Source: a virus. From it: 39,530 nt of DNA. This document shows, piece by piece, positions 30,446-37,184 of this stretch (position 1 is the stretch's first letter; each line of letters opens with the position of its first letter). The stretch lies in IMG/VR virus record IMGVR_UViG_3300001041_000036, positions 1 to 39,530 of that record, one strand, 5' to 3'. The position numbers and the translations under genes were made by a program. The notes below the pieces were generated by a model that was not told where the DNA came from, did no database searches, and saw only the letters and a list, made by a program, of their open reading frames with translations.

Positions 30446-30598
30446 GTGGACCAACGAAAAATATAGTTATGTCCTGAATGTGGAGCAAGATTAACGGATT
30501 GGCAAAGGATTATGGAAGGTTGCCAAAGGTGCGAGGAGAGACGATTGGTAAAGAGGATGGAGGAAGTTAATGAATTTAAAAATACGCCTAAAGTTTAG
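30446..30598 (+). pseudogene. Zinc-finger gene with in-frame TAG at codon 7
   Basis: GTG 30446 (AAGGATGGG upstream) reads MDQRKI then TAG 30464-30466; the same frame continues LCPECGARLTDWQRIMEGCQ, RCEERRLVKRMEE to 30598. The zinc finger is intact after the stop, and no alternative start precedes it. One base change would make a 50-residue protein. TAG is an ordinary stop elsewhere in the window. Confidence 0.55.
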
Positions 30599-30707
30599 TG
30601 ACATCATAAAGCTGGTATTCGGTAGAGATGTGATGGTATTGGACCCGTACAGCAACAGTATTTATATAGTGAAAAAGGGGGAGGATACTGGAATTTATAA
30701 GGAGTAG
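30570..30707 (+). CDS. Hypothetical small protein
   Basis: 45 residues, TGGAGGAAG site. MNLKIRLKFSDIIKLVFGRD then VMVLDPYSNSIYIVKKGEDT; beta-rich. Overlaps the end of the zinc-finger gene. No family recognised. Confidence 0.5.
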   Translation: MNLKIRLKFSDIIKLVFGRDVMVLDPYSNSIYIVKKGEDTGIYKE

Positions 30708-30719
30708 GAAGGGGAATGG

Positions 30720-30815
30720 ATGATGTTCTACGGATTAAAAGACAGGAATATTTCGTGGCGAAGGGGTTCTGGGAGAAAATTATGGTTTCCGTGTAGGTCG
30801 AGAAAGTGGTGGTAG
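30720..30815 (+). CDS. Possible Trp/Arg-rich 31-residue peptide
   Basis: ATGATG after AAGGGGAATGG. MMFYGLKDRNISWRRGSGRK then LWFPCRSRKWW. Strongly basic and aromatic. A frame from 30716 (26 codons) competes, so the call is weak. Confidence 0.3.
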   Translation: MMFYGLKDRNISWRRGSGRKLWFPCRSRKWW

Positions 30816-30818
30816 GGT

Positions 30819-31091
30819 ATGTCTCATGGAATAGCGAAAGTAAAACCGTCAGCCACTGATTGCCAATCGTTCATCAATACGGCTGAAGGTTATAATGTCA
30901 CGCCAGATTGCACTAATTGCCATAAAGAGCAAACTGTTGAAATACTTCAATTCGTTTCATCGTTCTTTGGCGCATATGGAATCTGTAAAAACAATAATAA
31001 TGAATTTATTAAGATTAATACGCATCAACTTGAGTCGATTACTAGTTGCCCAGTGTGTGGAAAAATAGATATTGGAGGTGAAGATCAATGA
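30819..31091 (+). CDS. Hypothetical protein with cysteine pairs
   Basis: 90 residues. CTNCHKEQ in the middle and CPVCGK near the end could form a zinc site. No family recognised. The GTGGTAGGG before ATG is a moderate site. Overlaps the next gene by four bases. Confidence 0.5.
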   Translation: MSHGIAKVKPSATDCQSFINTAEGYNVTPDCTNCHKEQTVEILQFVSSFFGAYGICKNNNNEFIKINTHQLESITSCPVCGKIDIGGEDQ

Positions 31092-31477
31092 CAATACAAG
31101 AATTTGCCAAGATGCTGGATGGTCGGGAATATTTAGGCGAGATGATTTTAGCCGAAAAGGAATTGGCGAAGGCGTTGGGGTTTGTGGTGGTATTTGGATA
31201 TTCGGACGACAATGCCGAACTAGAGGGAGCTATCGACGAGGAAGTCACTTGCTATGATGGTACTGAGATATACCTAAATAAAGATGGTATTTTTGAGGAA
31301 TGCAAACATTCGAGGGCTGCTAAGAAAAAGTGTAAGGTTATTAAAGGTATTTGGGATAAGGAAGAGTATTCGTGGATTTACGAAACGGATATTCCACACG
31401 CAACTTTTGATGTTATGGAAGACGGTGGGAAGTTTTGCAGAGGAATTGTGTTTGATATTAAGAGTTTGGGGGAATAA
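31088..31477 (+). CDS. Hypothetical phage protein
   Basis: 129 residues, TTGGAGGTG site. MTIQEFAKMLDGREYLGEMI, VVVFGYSDDNAELEGAIDEE, then acidic beta-rich sequence. Resembles unnamed conserved proteins of Bacillota prophages (from memory). Confidence 0.55.
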   Translation: MTIQEFAKMLDGREYLGEMILAEKELAKALGFVVVFGYSDDNAELEGAIDEEVTCYDGTEIYLNKDGIFEECKHSRAAKKKCKVIKGIWDKEEYSWIYETDIPHATFDVMEDGGKFCRGIVFDIKSLGE

Positions 31478-31479
31478 AG

Positions 31480-31632
31480 ATGGGGCTAATTAAAAAGTTT
31501 AAAAAGTGGTATTGGAAAAATAGAAGATGTAATACATGTGAATTTGTTTGGAATGGTAAGGAATGCCCCCTTAAGCCTGGTACTGGCTTTTTGGAAGCGA
31601 TGCATTGTTCAAAATATAAGAGGGGTAAGTAG
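31480..31632 (+). CDS. Small basic protein with cysteines
   Basis: 50 residues, weak GGGGGAATAAAG site. IKKFKKWYWKNRRCNTCEF, ECPLKPG, and HCSKYKRGK: basic, CxxC plus two more Cys, so metal binding is possible. Lies just before the late regulator. Confidence 0.45.
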   Translation: MGLIKKFKKWYWKNRRCNTCEFVWNGKECPLKPGTGFLEAMHCSKYKRGK

Positions 31633-31638
31633 AGGGGG

Positions 31639-32088
31639 GTGGACTCCATAATTACAAAACAAAAAAGACCTCCATGGCATTACTCGACTATTTCCCGCCT
31701 AACGCGCTACAAGGGGAATCAGGACCGCATAACTTACCTACTAAGGGAACTATCCATGATGGGGGTTAAGACGACGCAGGTGTGTAGTGATATGCCTCAT
31801 GGGAGTGGCGTGAGTGATTCGACGGGTGATCTGGCATCTAAGATTTATGACAAAAAGAAATTGCTCGTAGAATTGCAAAATGAAAACGAGTTGATTGATT
31901 TAGCGGTGGGTATGCTTCCGGATGCCAAGAAACTCATAATAGACACAAAGTATTTACAGGAAAATAAGGATGATTACGCGCAAAGGGTTCTGCGGAAGAA
32001 TCACGGGCTTAGGAGTCGGGATAGCTATTATCGGTTGAAGGATGAGGCTGTCGAGGAATTGGCTAAGACAATGGGGGAGAAGTGTTAG
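31639..32088 (+). CDS. ArpU/DUF1492-like late transcription regulator
   Basis: 149 residues from GTG. N-terminal RITYLLRELSMMGVKTTQVC, DMPHGSGVSDSTGDLASKIY, then a helical region and SRDSYYRLKDEAVEELAKTM, which is the sigma-like HTH end of ArpU/DUF1492 phage proteins. Such regulators sit at the end of the early operon and switch on late genes. A terminator follows. Confidence 0.75.
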   Translation: MDSIITKQKRPPWHYSTISRLTRYKGNQDRITYLLRELSMMGVKTTQVCSDMPHGSGVSDSTGDLASKIYDKKKLLVELQNENELIDLAVGMLPDAKKLIIDTKYLQENKDDYAQRVLRKNHGLRSRDSYYRLKDEAVEELAKTMGEKC

Positions 32089-32178
32089 TACAAATATCAA
32101 ACAATATTCATAACTAAATCCATTGGAATAGTCGGAATTAAAATGTTACACTCTAAAGGACATAATAACTTACAAAAT

Positions 32179-32219
32179 AAAGACGCTCTCGGCCTATAAT
32201 GTGGCTCGGAGCGTCTTTT
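32179..32219 (+). terminator. Terminator of the long early operon
   Basis: AAAGACGCTC and GAGCGTCTTT form a perfect 10-bp stem with additional inner pairing (CGGCC/GGCTCG) and TTTTG after it. It ends the rightward operon that starts at 10932. Confidence 0.9.
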
Positions 32220-32243
32220 GTAATTTTCAGGGGGTAACTTATT

Positions 32244-32402
32244 GTGGATTGCAAATTATGCTCTAGGTATAAGTGTTGCCCTGATAAGGATAATCCTCCT
32301 AAGAATTGCGTTAGGTTTATTGAGTTTACGGATGGTAAGAGGTTTGAGATGGTCGATAAGGTAATGAGGCATAATAAAGGGGTTTACATTGCTCCGGGAT
32401 AA
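32244..32402 (+). CDS. Small cysteine-rich protein
   Basis: 52 residues from GTG with AGGGGG upstream. CKLCSRYKCCPDKDNPPKNC in the N-terminal half suggests a metal site; the rest is a small alpha/beta region. Read rightward between the early terminator and the leftward island; its own promoter was not identified. Confidence 0.5.
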   Translation: MDCKLCSRYKCCPDKDNPPKNCVRFIEFTDGKRFEMVDKVMRHNKGVYIAPG

Positions 32403-32426
32403 AAAAGGAGCCCTATTTCTAGGACT
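32401..32426 (-). terminator. Terminator of the leftward island
   Basis: On the minus strand AGTCCTA and TAGGGCT form a 7-bp stem (one G-U) with a GAAA loop, then CCTTTTTT. It overlaps the stop codon of the last leftward gene. Confidence 0.8.
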
Positions 32427-32793
32427 TCCCGAAAACTTTAATTCCCCATCGTAATTCGAGGGCTGTTATCGCGGTTCGGCGAAGAGTTTCGTCCATGTAA
32501 TAAGATTTGTCCATGGTATCAACTTGCTCTCCTTCCTTATTAGACCACGAATTTCCTGCCCAAAGACTGAATGCCCAATACAAGGCGGCGCGATGGCCAC
32601 TACCAAAATCGGTGTCAAATATTTTACTCCATTTGATTTCTCGGCGTTTTGGATTGATGTGCTTCAGTGTTTTGTTGCGTAGTTCGGAATCGGAAGTTAA
32701 GGAAAAAACTGTGCTGTACCATTCTGAATCAGTGATTAGTTTGCCTGGGCAGAGGGATTCGAAAGCGTTTAGATGTTCTTGATCGTTAAACAT
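32419..32793 (-). CDS. DUF6075-like hypothetical protein
   Basis: 124 residues, AAGGAGGAT site. FNDQEHLNAFESLC, WYSTVFSLTSDSELRNKTL, HRAALYWAFSLWAGNSWSNK, and DETLRRTAITALELRWGIKV resemble DUF6075 and related proteins (assignment from memory). All-alpha, cytosolic. Last gene of the leftward island; function unknown. Confidence 0.55.
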   Translation of the reverse strand: MFNDQEHLNAFESLCPGKLITDSEWYSTVFSLTSDSELRNKTLKHINPKRREIKWSKIFDTDFGSGHRAALYWAFSLWAGNSWSNKEGEQVDTMDKSYYMDETLRRTAITALELRWGIKVFGKS

Positions 32794-32885
32794 GTGTTAT
32801 CCTCCTTACGCCGATTTAGCCCGGCTTGGCTTTGATCTACTGATATTAGAACTCTATGATAGGCTCCTTGCGAGCTGTCGGGCTA

Positions 32886-33182
32886 CTACGCTAAGTACTC
32901 ATGTTCTCGACAATACACCTTTCCGGTCTCGGGGTTACGGGCACCGTAGGAGACGCAATCATTACACCCTTCGTGTGAGCATCTAACGGGTTTCCCAGGA
33001 CCGATATATTCAATTTCGTTAAGAAAACGGTCAGATAATTGGTTTTTACCTATAGCGCGCAGGTCAGACTCGACATTGCTTGCATAGCGGCCCAGGTAGT
33101 CAATGCCGAGAGATTTGATTTTTGTAATAGTGGATAAATGGCTAGACAGTTGCTTGTTGATAAAACGAGTTCTTGTGCTCAT
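32886..33182 (-). CDS. Hypothetical protein with C-terminal zinc motif
   Basis: 98 residues. Helical N-terminal two thirds (TKIKSLGIDYLGRYASNVES), then CSHEGCNDCVSYGARNPETG and YCREH, a probable zinc site. Stop and start of neighbours nearly abut; the 90 bases to the next gene downstream hold no obvious gene. Confidence 0.55.
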   Translation of the reverse strand: MSTRTRFINKQLSSHLSTITKIKSLGIDYLGRYASNVESDLRAIGKNQLSDRFLNEIEYIGPGKPVRCSHEGCNDCVSYGARNPETGKVYCREHEYLA

Positions 33183-33183
33183 C

Positions 33184-33360
33184 CTAATTCCTTCTTTCTT
33201 CGTTCGATTTAGTAGTCCTTATTTTGGACAGTAGCTCTTTTAGCTTTGCGTACTCGGCATCTGTGAGCTGGAATGTTCGGCGAGTGCGGCCAGTTGGTTT
33301 GCGTCCGGAGCCGGGGCGGTAGCCGCCGTGGGTTGCGGGTTGCGTTTGCGTCTTATCCAT
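33184..33360 (-). CDS. RHH-like small DNA-binding protein
   Basis: 58 residues, GGAGG eight bases before ATG. GGYRPGSGRKPTGRTRRTFQ then LTDAEYAKLKELL: an AT-hook-like basic lead (RPGSGRKP) and a beta strand plus helix as in RHH proteins. A related layout occurs at 36023-36190. Confidence 0.6.
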   Translation of the reverse strand: MDKTQTQPATHGGYRPGSGRKPTGRTRRTFQLTDAEYAKLKELLSKIRTTKSNEERRN

Positions 33361-33372
33361 TTATTACCTCCG

Positions 33373-33639
33373 TTAGTTTTCTACGTGTGCAATATTTGCC
33401 CCCACAGATGTCCAAACTTCATAGCCATCTCCTTTGAGTTTTTGGATTTTAGATTCAGCATCTTTCGATAGGCCGTTAATGTGCGTTCTGTTCCAAATAT
33501 GTTGCGTGTGGGATGTACCTCGGACCTTAAAACTGATTTTCTCGTATTCCGCATCATTATTTGGGCCGCTAAACTCGTTCCCAGTGTCACCTTTGATGCA
33601 TTTTTGAGCGGTGATCTCATAATACTCGTACTTTTTCAT
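33373..33639 (-). CDS. Hypothetical protein
   Basis: 88 residues, AAAGGAAG site. Polar, alpha/beta (KKYEYYEITAQKCIKGDTGN; VRGTSHTQHIWNRTHING). No family recognised. Part of the third leftward transcription unit. Confidence 0.5.
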   Translation of the reverse strand: MKKYEYYEITAQKCIKGDTGNEFSGPNNDAEYEKISFKVRGTSHTQHIWNRTHINGLSKDAESKIQKLKGDGYEVWTSVGANIAHVEN

Positions 33640-33663
33640 GTCATAAAACTTCCTTTCTTTCCT

Positions 33664-33921
33664 TCAGGCTAAAACAAAGCTAATACGTTTTTTTGTGTCG
33701 TTATTTTGGATCGTAACTCCTTTGTACCTTCTGCTGTTTACAAAATGGGACTCGATAAGGTTACGTATTTGGTAGTTACCACCATCTAGGTAAACCTCGA
33801 TAAGCGATCCACTCCAACCAAATTGGATATCTGGGCAATTTGAGCACCCATCCAATATCTTGCTAATGACTGACTTAACCCTTGCAATTCTCGCGCTCAT
33901 AACCTCGTCCTCTTTAGACAT
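33664..33921 (-). CDS. Hypothetical protein
   Basis: 85 residues, GGAGGTATGC site. N-terminal helix, then beta-rich (IQFGWSGSLIEVYLDGGNYQ). No family recognised. It starts one base after the upstream gene ends, so the two are probably translated together. Confidence 0.5.
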   Translation of the reverse strand: MSKEDEVMSARIARVKSVISKILDGCSNCPDIQFGWSGSLIEVYLDGGNYQIRNLIESHFVNSRRYKGVTIQNNDTKKRISFVLA

Positions 33922-34368
33922 TTAGCATACCTCCATGATTAAGTCTACATCAAAAACTATCGCGCCATCCTGAGTGGTTACGGCCATAATTCCGTTAGGC
34001 TCTGCGATGCGCTCCCAGAACCATTGATATAGATCAGAGTCCCAAGCGTTGGCAGAGTCTACAATGTCGGATGGGTCAAAGCTGTTGTATATACTGAGTG
34101 CATCAACGTCATTTTCTTTTACGTTGTAGTAGTAATCATCTGTACATCCGTTTCCGAAATCCCCACTAAATCCATTCGCCTGGTCGTGCTTCCAAGTTTT
34201 AATGATCAGGGACTTCAAGGATTTAATTGTGCGGCGATTGTCTTTAGTGGATGCAAAAACGAACTCGTTTACACCGTAGTTTTCTACCTTATTCCTATTA
34301 GTGGAAAACATTGCGTGTCCCCAGTTTGACATTGGATTTTTAGAATTGGTAAAGCGATGATAAAGCAT
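33922..34368 (-). CDS. Hypothetical protein, first gene of unit from P34400
   Basis: 148 residues, AAGGAGGTCGCC site. The N-terminus (LYHRFTN, WGHAMFSTNRNKVENYGVNE, FVFAS) has the spacing H-F..G.AMFS...YG seen in some ADP-ribosyltransferase-like folds, but catalytic residues cannot be confirmed by eye. The rest is acidic (DSDLYQWFWERIAEPNGIMA). Function unknown. Confidence 0.5.
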   Translation of the reverse strand: MLYHRFTNSKNPMSNWGHAMFSTNRNKVENYGVNEFVFASTKDNRRTIKSLKSLIIKTWKHDQANGFSGDFGNGCTDDYYYNVKENDVDALSIYNSFDPSDIVDSANAWDSDLYQWFWERIAEPNGIMAVTTQDGAIVFDVDLIMEVC

Positions 34369-34399
34369 GTTGGCGACCTCCTTTATTTAATCTTGATTT

Positions 34400-34428
34400 A
34401 TTGTACTACTTTTCAAGATAGATGTCAA
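34400..34428 (-). promoter_or_regulatory. Consensus sigma-A promoter (leftward, unit 3)
   Basis: TTGACA, 17-base spacer, TACAAT on the minus strand, ~25 bases before the ribosome binding site of the 34368 gene. Confidence 0.85.
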
Positions 34429-34522
34429 CATGATTCGTGGGTATTTAATCAAGTTTATTTAGGATGCTTGAGCTTAGTAATTAGCGTTGTAATGCAATGT
34501 TAATCTGTGGGCTTAGGGGTAG

Positions 34523-34547
34523 AGGAAAGACTCTCTATTTGAGAGCC
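34523..34547 (-). terminator. Terminator of leftward unit 2
   Basis: On the minus strand GGCTCTC, loop AAATA, GAGAGTC (7 bp, one G-U) then TTTCC. It overlaps the stop codon of the small RHH gene. Same design as the terminator at 36010-36035. Confidence 0.6.
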
Positions 34548-34669
34548 TTGAAGTATGCTTCTAGTGCTTCTGCTACTATCTTAGCCATTGCCTTGTTGGT
34601 GTCCTTGGAGTGCTGGTCTAATTGTTGCCTGAGTTCTAGGGATATTTTGGTGTTTAGGACTACTTGCAT
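34535..34669 (-). CDS. RHH regulator
   Basis: 44 residues, AAGGAGG site. Beta strand QVVLNTKIS, helix LELRQQLDQHSKDT and helix NKAMAKIVAEALEAYFKAL are an RHH domain. Lies directly downstream of ardC in the same unit, so it may autoregulate that unit. Confidence 0.65.
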   Translation of the reverse strand: MQVVLNTKISLELRQQLDQHSKDTNKAMAKIVAEALEAYFKALK

Positions 34670-34718
34670 GTGGTTTCCTCCTTCTCCGAGCAATGGGTAC
34701 CCGGCTGACCTTGTGGTA

Positions 34719-35549
34719 TTAATACTCTGCCTTGATTCCTCTAATGTGGTCTGCTGCTTTTTGCGCTTGACTTGCTGCGAATACTACGAGTTTAGGATCT
34801 CCCTTTAATGCTCTCAACCAAGATGAGACATAAGATGCTGAATTTTCAAAGGTTGTTTGGTCAATCCCTGCAACTGTGCAAAGCATCGCGGCTCCAATCT
34901 CTGCTACTAATTCCTCCTTACTGTAAGTCTCTGAACCGAATGCTGCTATTCCAGTGATTCCGGTCCGGTTCAATCGCGACTTATGACCTGTGCTATGTAC
35001 CATTTCGTGGAACATAGTGGAATAGAATTCTTCGGGGTTGTTGTAGTCGTTTATTTCTGGTACACTTATCGAGTCGGTGGAAGGCATATAGAAGGCTTTA
35101 CCTGGCGCGTAGCTTATCGGAGGGCAATTCCGGTAGGCTACTTTTATTTGCTCTGCTGATTCGATAGGACTATGTTCGTTAGCTACTACTTCTTTGCGCT
35201 TGGACTTCATCCCCTCAACTTGGGTATTGATCTCAAAAACCGTGAAGTATCTCAGAAAGGGAATTTTCTTCTCGGGATCTTCTTCATTCTCAAACATTTT
35301 CCAGAATACCACCATTTGTCCTTTAGCTCCCTTTTTGACTTTGCCACCAGATTCTTTTATTTTATTGAAGGTAGCATATTCGCCGGGTTCGAGTAACATT
35401 GCGTTGATGCCGCGATATTCTCTTTGAGTTTCCCAAGCTACTGCGCCGCATGAATTCCAAGGTTTTCTCCAGGGTATAACGCCTGATTCAAGTTTCTTAA
35501 TGATGCGCTCAGTTACCATTTCGTATACGTTTTGTTTAGCTGCTGCCAT
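34719..35549 (-). CDS. ArdC-like antirestriction protein
   Basis: 276 residues from ATG with GAAGGAATT upstream. N-terminal ssDNA-binding region (residues ~5-110: MVTERIIKKLESGVIPWRKP, YRGINAMLL, GAKGQMVVFWK) and C-terminal zinc-metallopeptidase-like region with FHEMVHSTGHKSRL (HExxH) and EELVAEIGAAML. ArdC proteins bind single-stranded DNA and protect incoming DNA from host restriction. The only visible large gene in its unit. Confidence 0.88.
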   Translation of the reverse strand: MAAAKQNVYEMVTERIIKKLESGVIPWRKPWNSCGAVAWETQREYRGINAMLLEPGEYATFNKIKESGGKVKKGAKGQMVVFWKMFENEEDPEKKIPFLRYFTVFEINTQVEGMKSKRKEVVANEHSPIESAEQIKVAYRNCPPISYAPGKAFYMPSTDSISVPEINDYNNPEEFYSTMFHEMVHSTGHKSRLNRTGITGIAAFGSETYSKEELVAEIGAAMLCTVAGIDQTTFENSASYVSSWLRALKGDPKLVVFAASQAQKAADHIRGIKAEY

Positions 35550-35578
35550 ATCAATTCCTTCTTTCAAGTTTTTACTTC

Positions 35579-35612
35579 CGCCTCCACACCCTACTTAAAG
35601 GATGTAGAGGCG
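35579..35612 (-). promoter_or_regulatory. Hairpin upstream of ardC
   Basis: CGCCTC pairs with GAGGCG and inner ACA/TGT and CCT/AGG also match. It lies 30 bases upstream of the ardC start codon within the transcript, so it may tune ardC translation or be a weak attenuator. Confidence 0.4.
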
Positions 35613-35633
35613 AGAGCAAAAGCTCCCTGGTGG

Positions 35634-35810
35634 TTACTGCTCAATTTTGAAAGTTATTTCAAGCTGTGGGTTTGCTTTTACTAATGCTTTTTCGTACTCT
35701 CGGTACATCATGTTTGCTTTTAATGCTGCTTCAATGGTATCTCCGAGATTAAATGTTTTTCCGCTTTCCTTGTGGTATCCGTAGGCAATCCTAGTTTTTG
35801 TCTTTTTCAT
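35634..35810 (-). CDS. Small hypothetical protein
   Basis: 58 residues from ATG with AGAGGAGG upstream; a longer frame starting at 35852 lacks a site. Basic N-terminus, then YGYHKESGKTFNLGDTIEAA and a helical tail. No family recognised. First gene of leftward unit 2, upstream of ardC. Confidence 0.5.
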   Translation of the reverse strand: MKKTKTRIAYGYHKESGKTFNLGDTIEAALKANMMYREYEKALVKANPQLEITFKIEQ

Positions 35811-35947
35811 GTGGGTTCCTCCTCTTAATTTGAACCTTCCGCATCGTGCCAACTCTTGCCTTGTTAGGCTGTCTCAGACCATCACTCGGCTGAGGGACGC
35901 TTTTGTTTGGCTGAGTTGGTAGAGGATGCTTTCGGTTCGTTGATCTT
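35811..35947 (-). promoter_or_regulatory. Structured leader RNA (~137 nt) before the ardC unit
   Basis: Between the promoter and the first gene of the unit, three helices can form a three-way junction: outer stem CCAACTC/GAGTTGG (35849-35855 with 35913-35919), and inside it GCCT/AGGC (35858-35861 with 35866-35869) and CTCAG/CTGAG (35873-35877 with 35890-35894). Long, GC-richer than neighbours, no gene. Could be a riboregulator or simply a leader; no known riboswitch class was recognised. Confidence 0.45.
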
Positions 35948-35953
35948 GTGTGT

Positions 35954-35982
35954 ATTGTATAGCTAGTTGGCTAGTATGTCAA
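35954..35982 (-). promoter_or_regulatory. Consensus sigma-A promoter with tandem ACTAGC (leftward, unit 2)
   Basis: TTGACA, 17-base spacer, TACAAT on the minus strand. The spacer holds ACTAGC twice, 2 bases apart, plus an inverted GCTAGT overlap, typical of an operator for a small RHH repressor. Confidence 0.85.
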
Positions 35983-36009
35983 GAGGTATTTAGGGATTAT
36001 TTTTTGGTA

Positions 36010-36035
36010 AAGAGAAGACCACTTATTTAGTGGCC
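36010..36035 (-). terminator. Terminator of leftward unit 1
   Basis: On the minus strand GGCCACT, loop AAATA, AGTGGTC (7 bp, one G-U) then TTCTCTTT, overlapping the stop codon of the RHH gene. Confidence 0.65.
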
Positions 36036-36190
36036 TTAGTTCGGATGTAGTCTGATATGGTTTGCCCTGCTTCTGTGGCTAGTTGGCGTATGGTGGACCA
36101 TTCTGTATCGGTCATGCGGATTGTGCGGTTGGTTGCTTTTGCTTTTATTGGTTTGCGACCGGAGCCGGGGCGTTTACCTCCACTTGTCAT
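36023..36190 (-). CDS. RHH-type DNA-binding protein
   Basis: 55 residues, GGAGATAACACA before ATG. GGKRPGSGRKP lead, then NRTIRMTDTEWSTIRQLATE and AGQTISDYIR: an RHH domain (strand RTIRMTD, helix, turn, helix). Downstream of the methyltransferase-like gene; likely regulator of unit 1. Confidence 0.65.
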   Translation of the reverse strand: MTSGGKRPGSGRKPIKAKATNRTIRMTDTEWSTIRQLATEAGQTISDYIRTKATK

Positions 36191-36202
36191 TGTGTTATCT
36201 CC

Positions 36203-36766
36203 TTACTTATTAGCGTTATAAAAGGCGTTTGCAAATCCCTGGGGTGTCATACTGCGTAACATTTTAGTTTTTTCTGACTTGCCACCTAGCTTTTGCAACC
36301 AACTTCCTTGACTGCAAACCCTGATTGGTTCGACTGGATTCCTTTTCGGCTCATTGAATCTTCCCCACAAGAGAGTTTTCTTTGTGTAGGGATCGCCATA
36401 ATCACAAGGATTAAATATTAACTGCGGATCTCCTAGCCATTTTCTAAGTCTACCAACTGGGTTTTCTAGTGCCCAAAATGAAGGCCTGGTCATTGCTATG
36501 ATGCGTAAACATGCCATTGTGATTGACATAGATTTAATGGTTGTTCCGTCCTGGTCCTTCCTATTCCAGTATTGCGCCCCGCTGACACTAAAGTCTGTAC
36601 ATACCGGAGCCGCTAATACTCCATAGACATTATCAGGTGGTACATAAGTTAATACATCATGTTTAGGCAAAGTAATAAGCCGGACGTCATATCCGTGATT
36701 TTTGTACGGCTTAGACCATGAACCAGTTCCTCCACATAAATCAAGGATGATCTTGTCACTATTCAT
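36203..36766 (-). CDS. Small cytosine-C5-methyltransferase-like protein
   Basis: 187 residues. Motif I-like DLCGGTGSWSKPY (residues 9-21), motif IV-like APVCTDFS with the catalytic-type Cys (the usual PPC is PVC), motif VI-like ENPVGR and CDYGDPYTKKTLLWG. No target-recognition domain, and much shorter than a typical C5 methyltransferase (~300+). It belongs to a small phage family; may methylate phage DNA against restriction, or be a pseudoenzyme. TAATG overlap with the upstream gene. Confidence 0.7.
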   Translation of the reverse strand: MNSDKIILDLCGGTGSWSKPYKNHGYDVRLITLPKHDVLTYVPPDNVYGVLAAPVCTDFSVSGAQYWNRKDQDGTTIKSMSITMACLRIIAMTRPSFWALENPVGRLRKWLGDPQLIFNPCDYGDPYTKKTLLWGRFNEPKRNPVEPIRVCSQGSWLQKLGGKSEKTKMLRSMTPQGFANAFYNANK

Positions 36767-36924
36767 TATTTAGCCTCTACAAGATGATACTTGCCGTCGA
36801 TGTATTCGAGTAGTTGGGCGCTTGACTCGTTATCGAATGATTCTCTAGCATGCTTGAGGTTGCCGAACTCGTACTCAAAGGATTCTCCATCTTCAAAGAC
36901 TTTAACGATAAATAAGTGTGCCAT
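36766..36924 (-). CDS. Hypothetical small protein
   Basis: 52 residues, GGGAGG site. MAHLFIVKVFEDGESFEYEF then a helical acidic part. First gene of leftward unit 1. No family recognised. Confidence 0.55.
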   Translation of the reverse strand: MAHLFIVKVFEDGESFEYEFGNLKHARESFDNESSAQLLEYIDGKYHLVEAK

Positions 36925-36957
36925 GTGTTTCCTCCCTCGTTTTTTTGATCTGATGTT

Positions 36958-36987
36958 ATTATATACCTAATGATATGATTTATGCAA
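36958..36987 (-). promoter_or_regulatory. Leftward promoter of unit 1
   Basis: TTGCAT, 18-base spacer, perfect TATAAT on the minus strand, ~30 bases before the 36924 start. Together with the rightward terminase gene this 260-base region (36925-37184) is divergent; the rightward promoter is not clear. Confidence 0.7.
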
Positions 36988-37184
36988 TGTCATTTATCAA
37001 ATATAGTTAAGTTTATTTTGTTTTTGTGTTGCTCTATAGAAGTAATGTTTTAAGAGTGCTATTAAGTTATTGAGTAGGAATGCATTGAATTGCTTAGTAG
37101 TGGGCTTAAAATAGCATTGTAGGGCTTGTTGTGGGGTATTAACGATTAGCTTCGACTAACTAATAAGATGGAAGGTGATTAAGT

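Noticed and set aside
34497-34808. Rightward 103-codon frame
   Set aside because: Antisense to the RHH and ArdC genes; no ribosome binding site and implausible composition.
35880-35935. tRNA-like sequence on the plus strand (GAGTTGGTAGAG then GGTTCG)
   Set aside because: Looks like D-arm and T-arm pieces, but there is no acceptor stem or anticodon arm and the spacing is too short.
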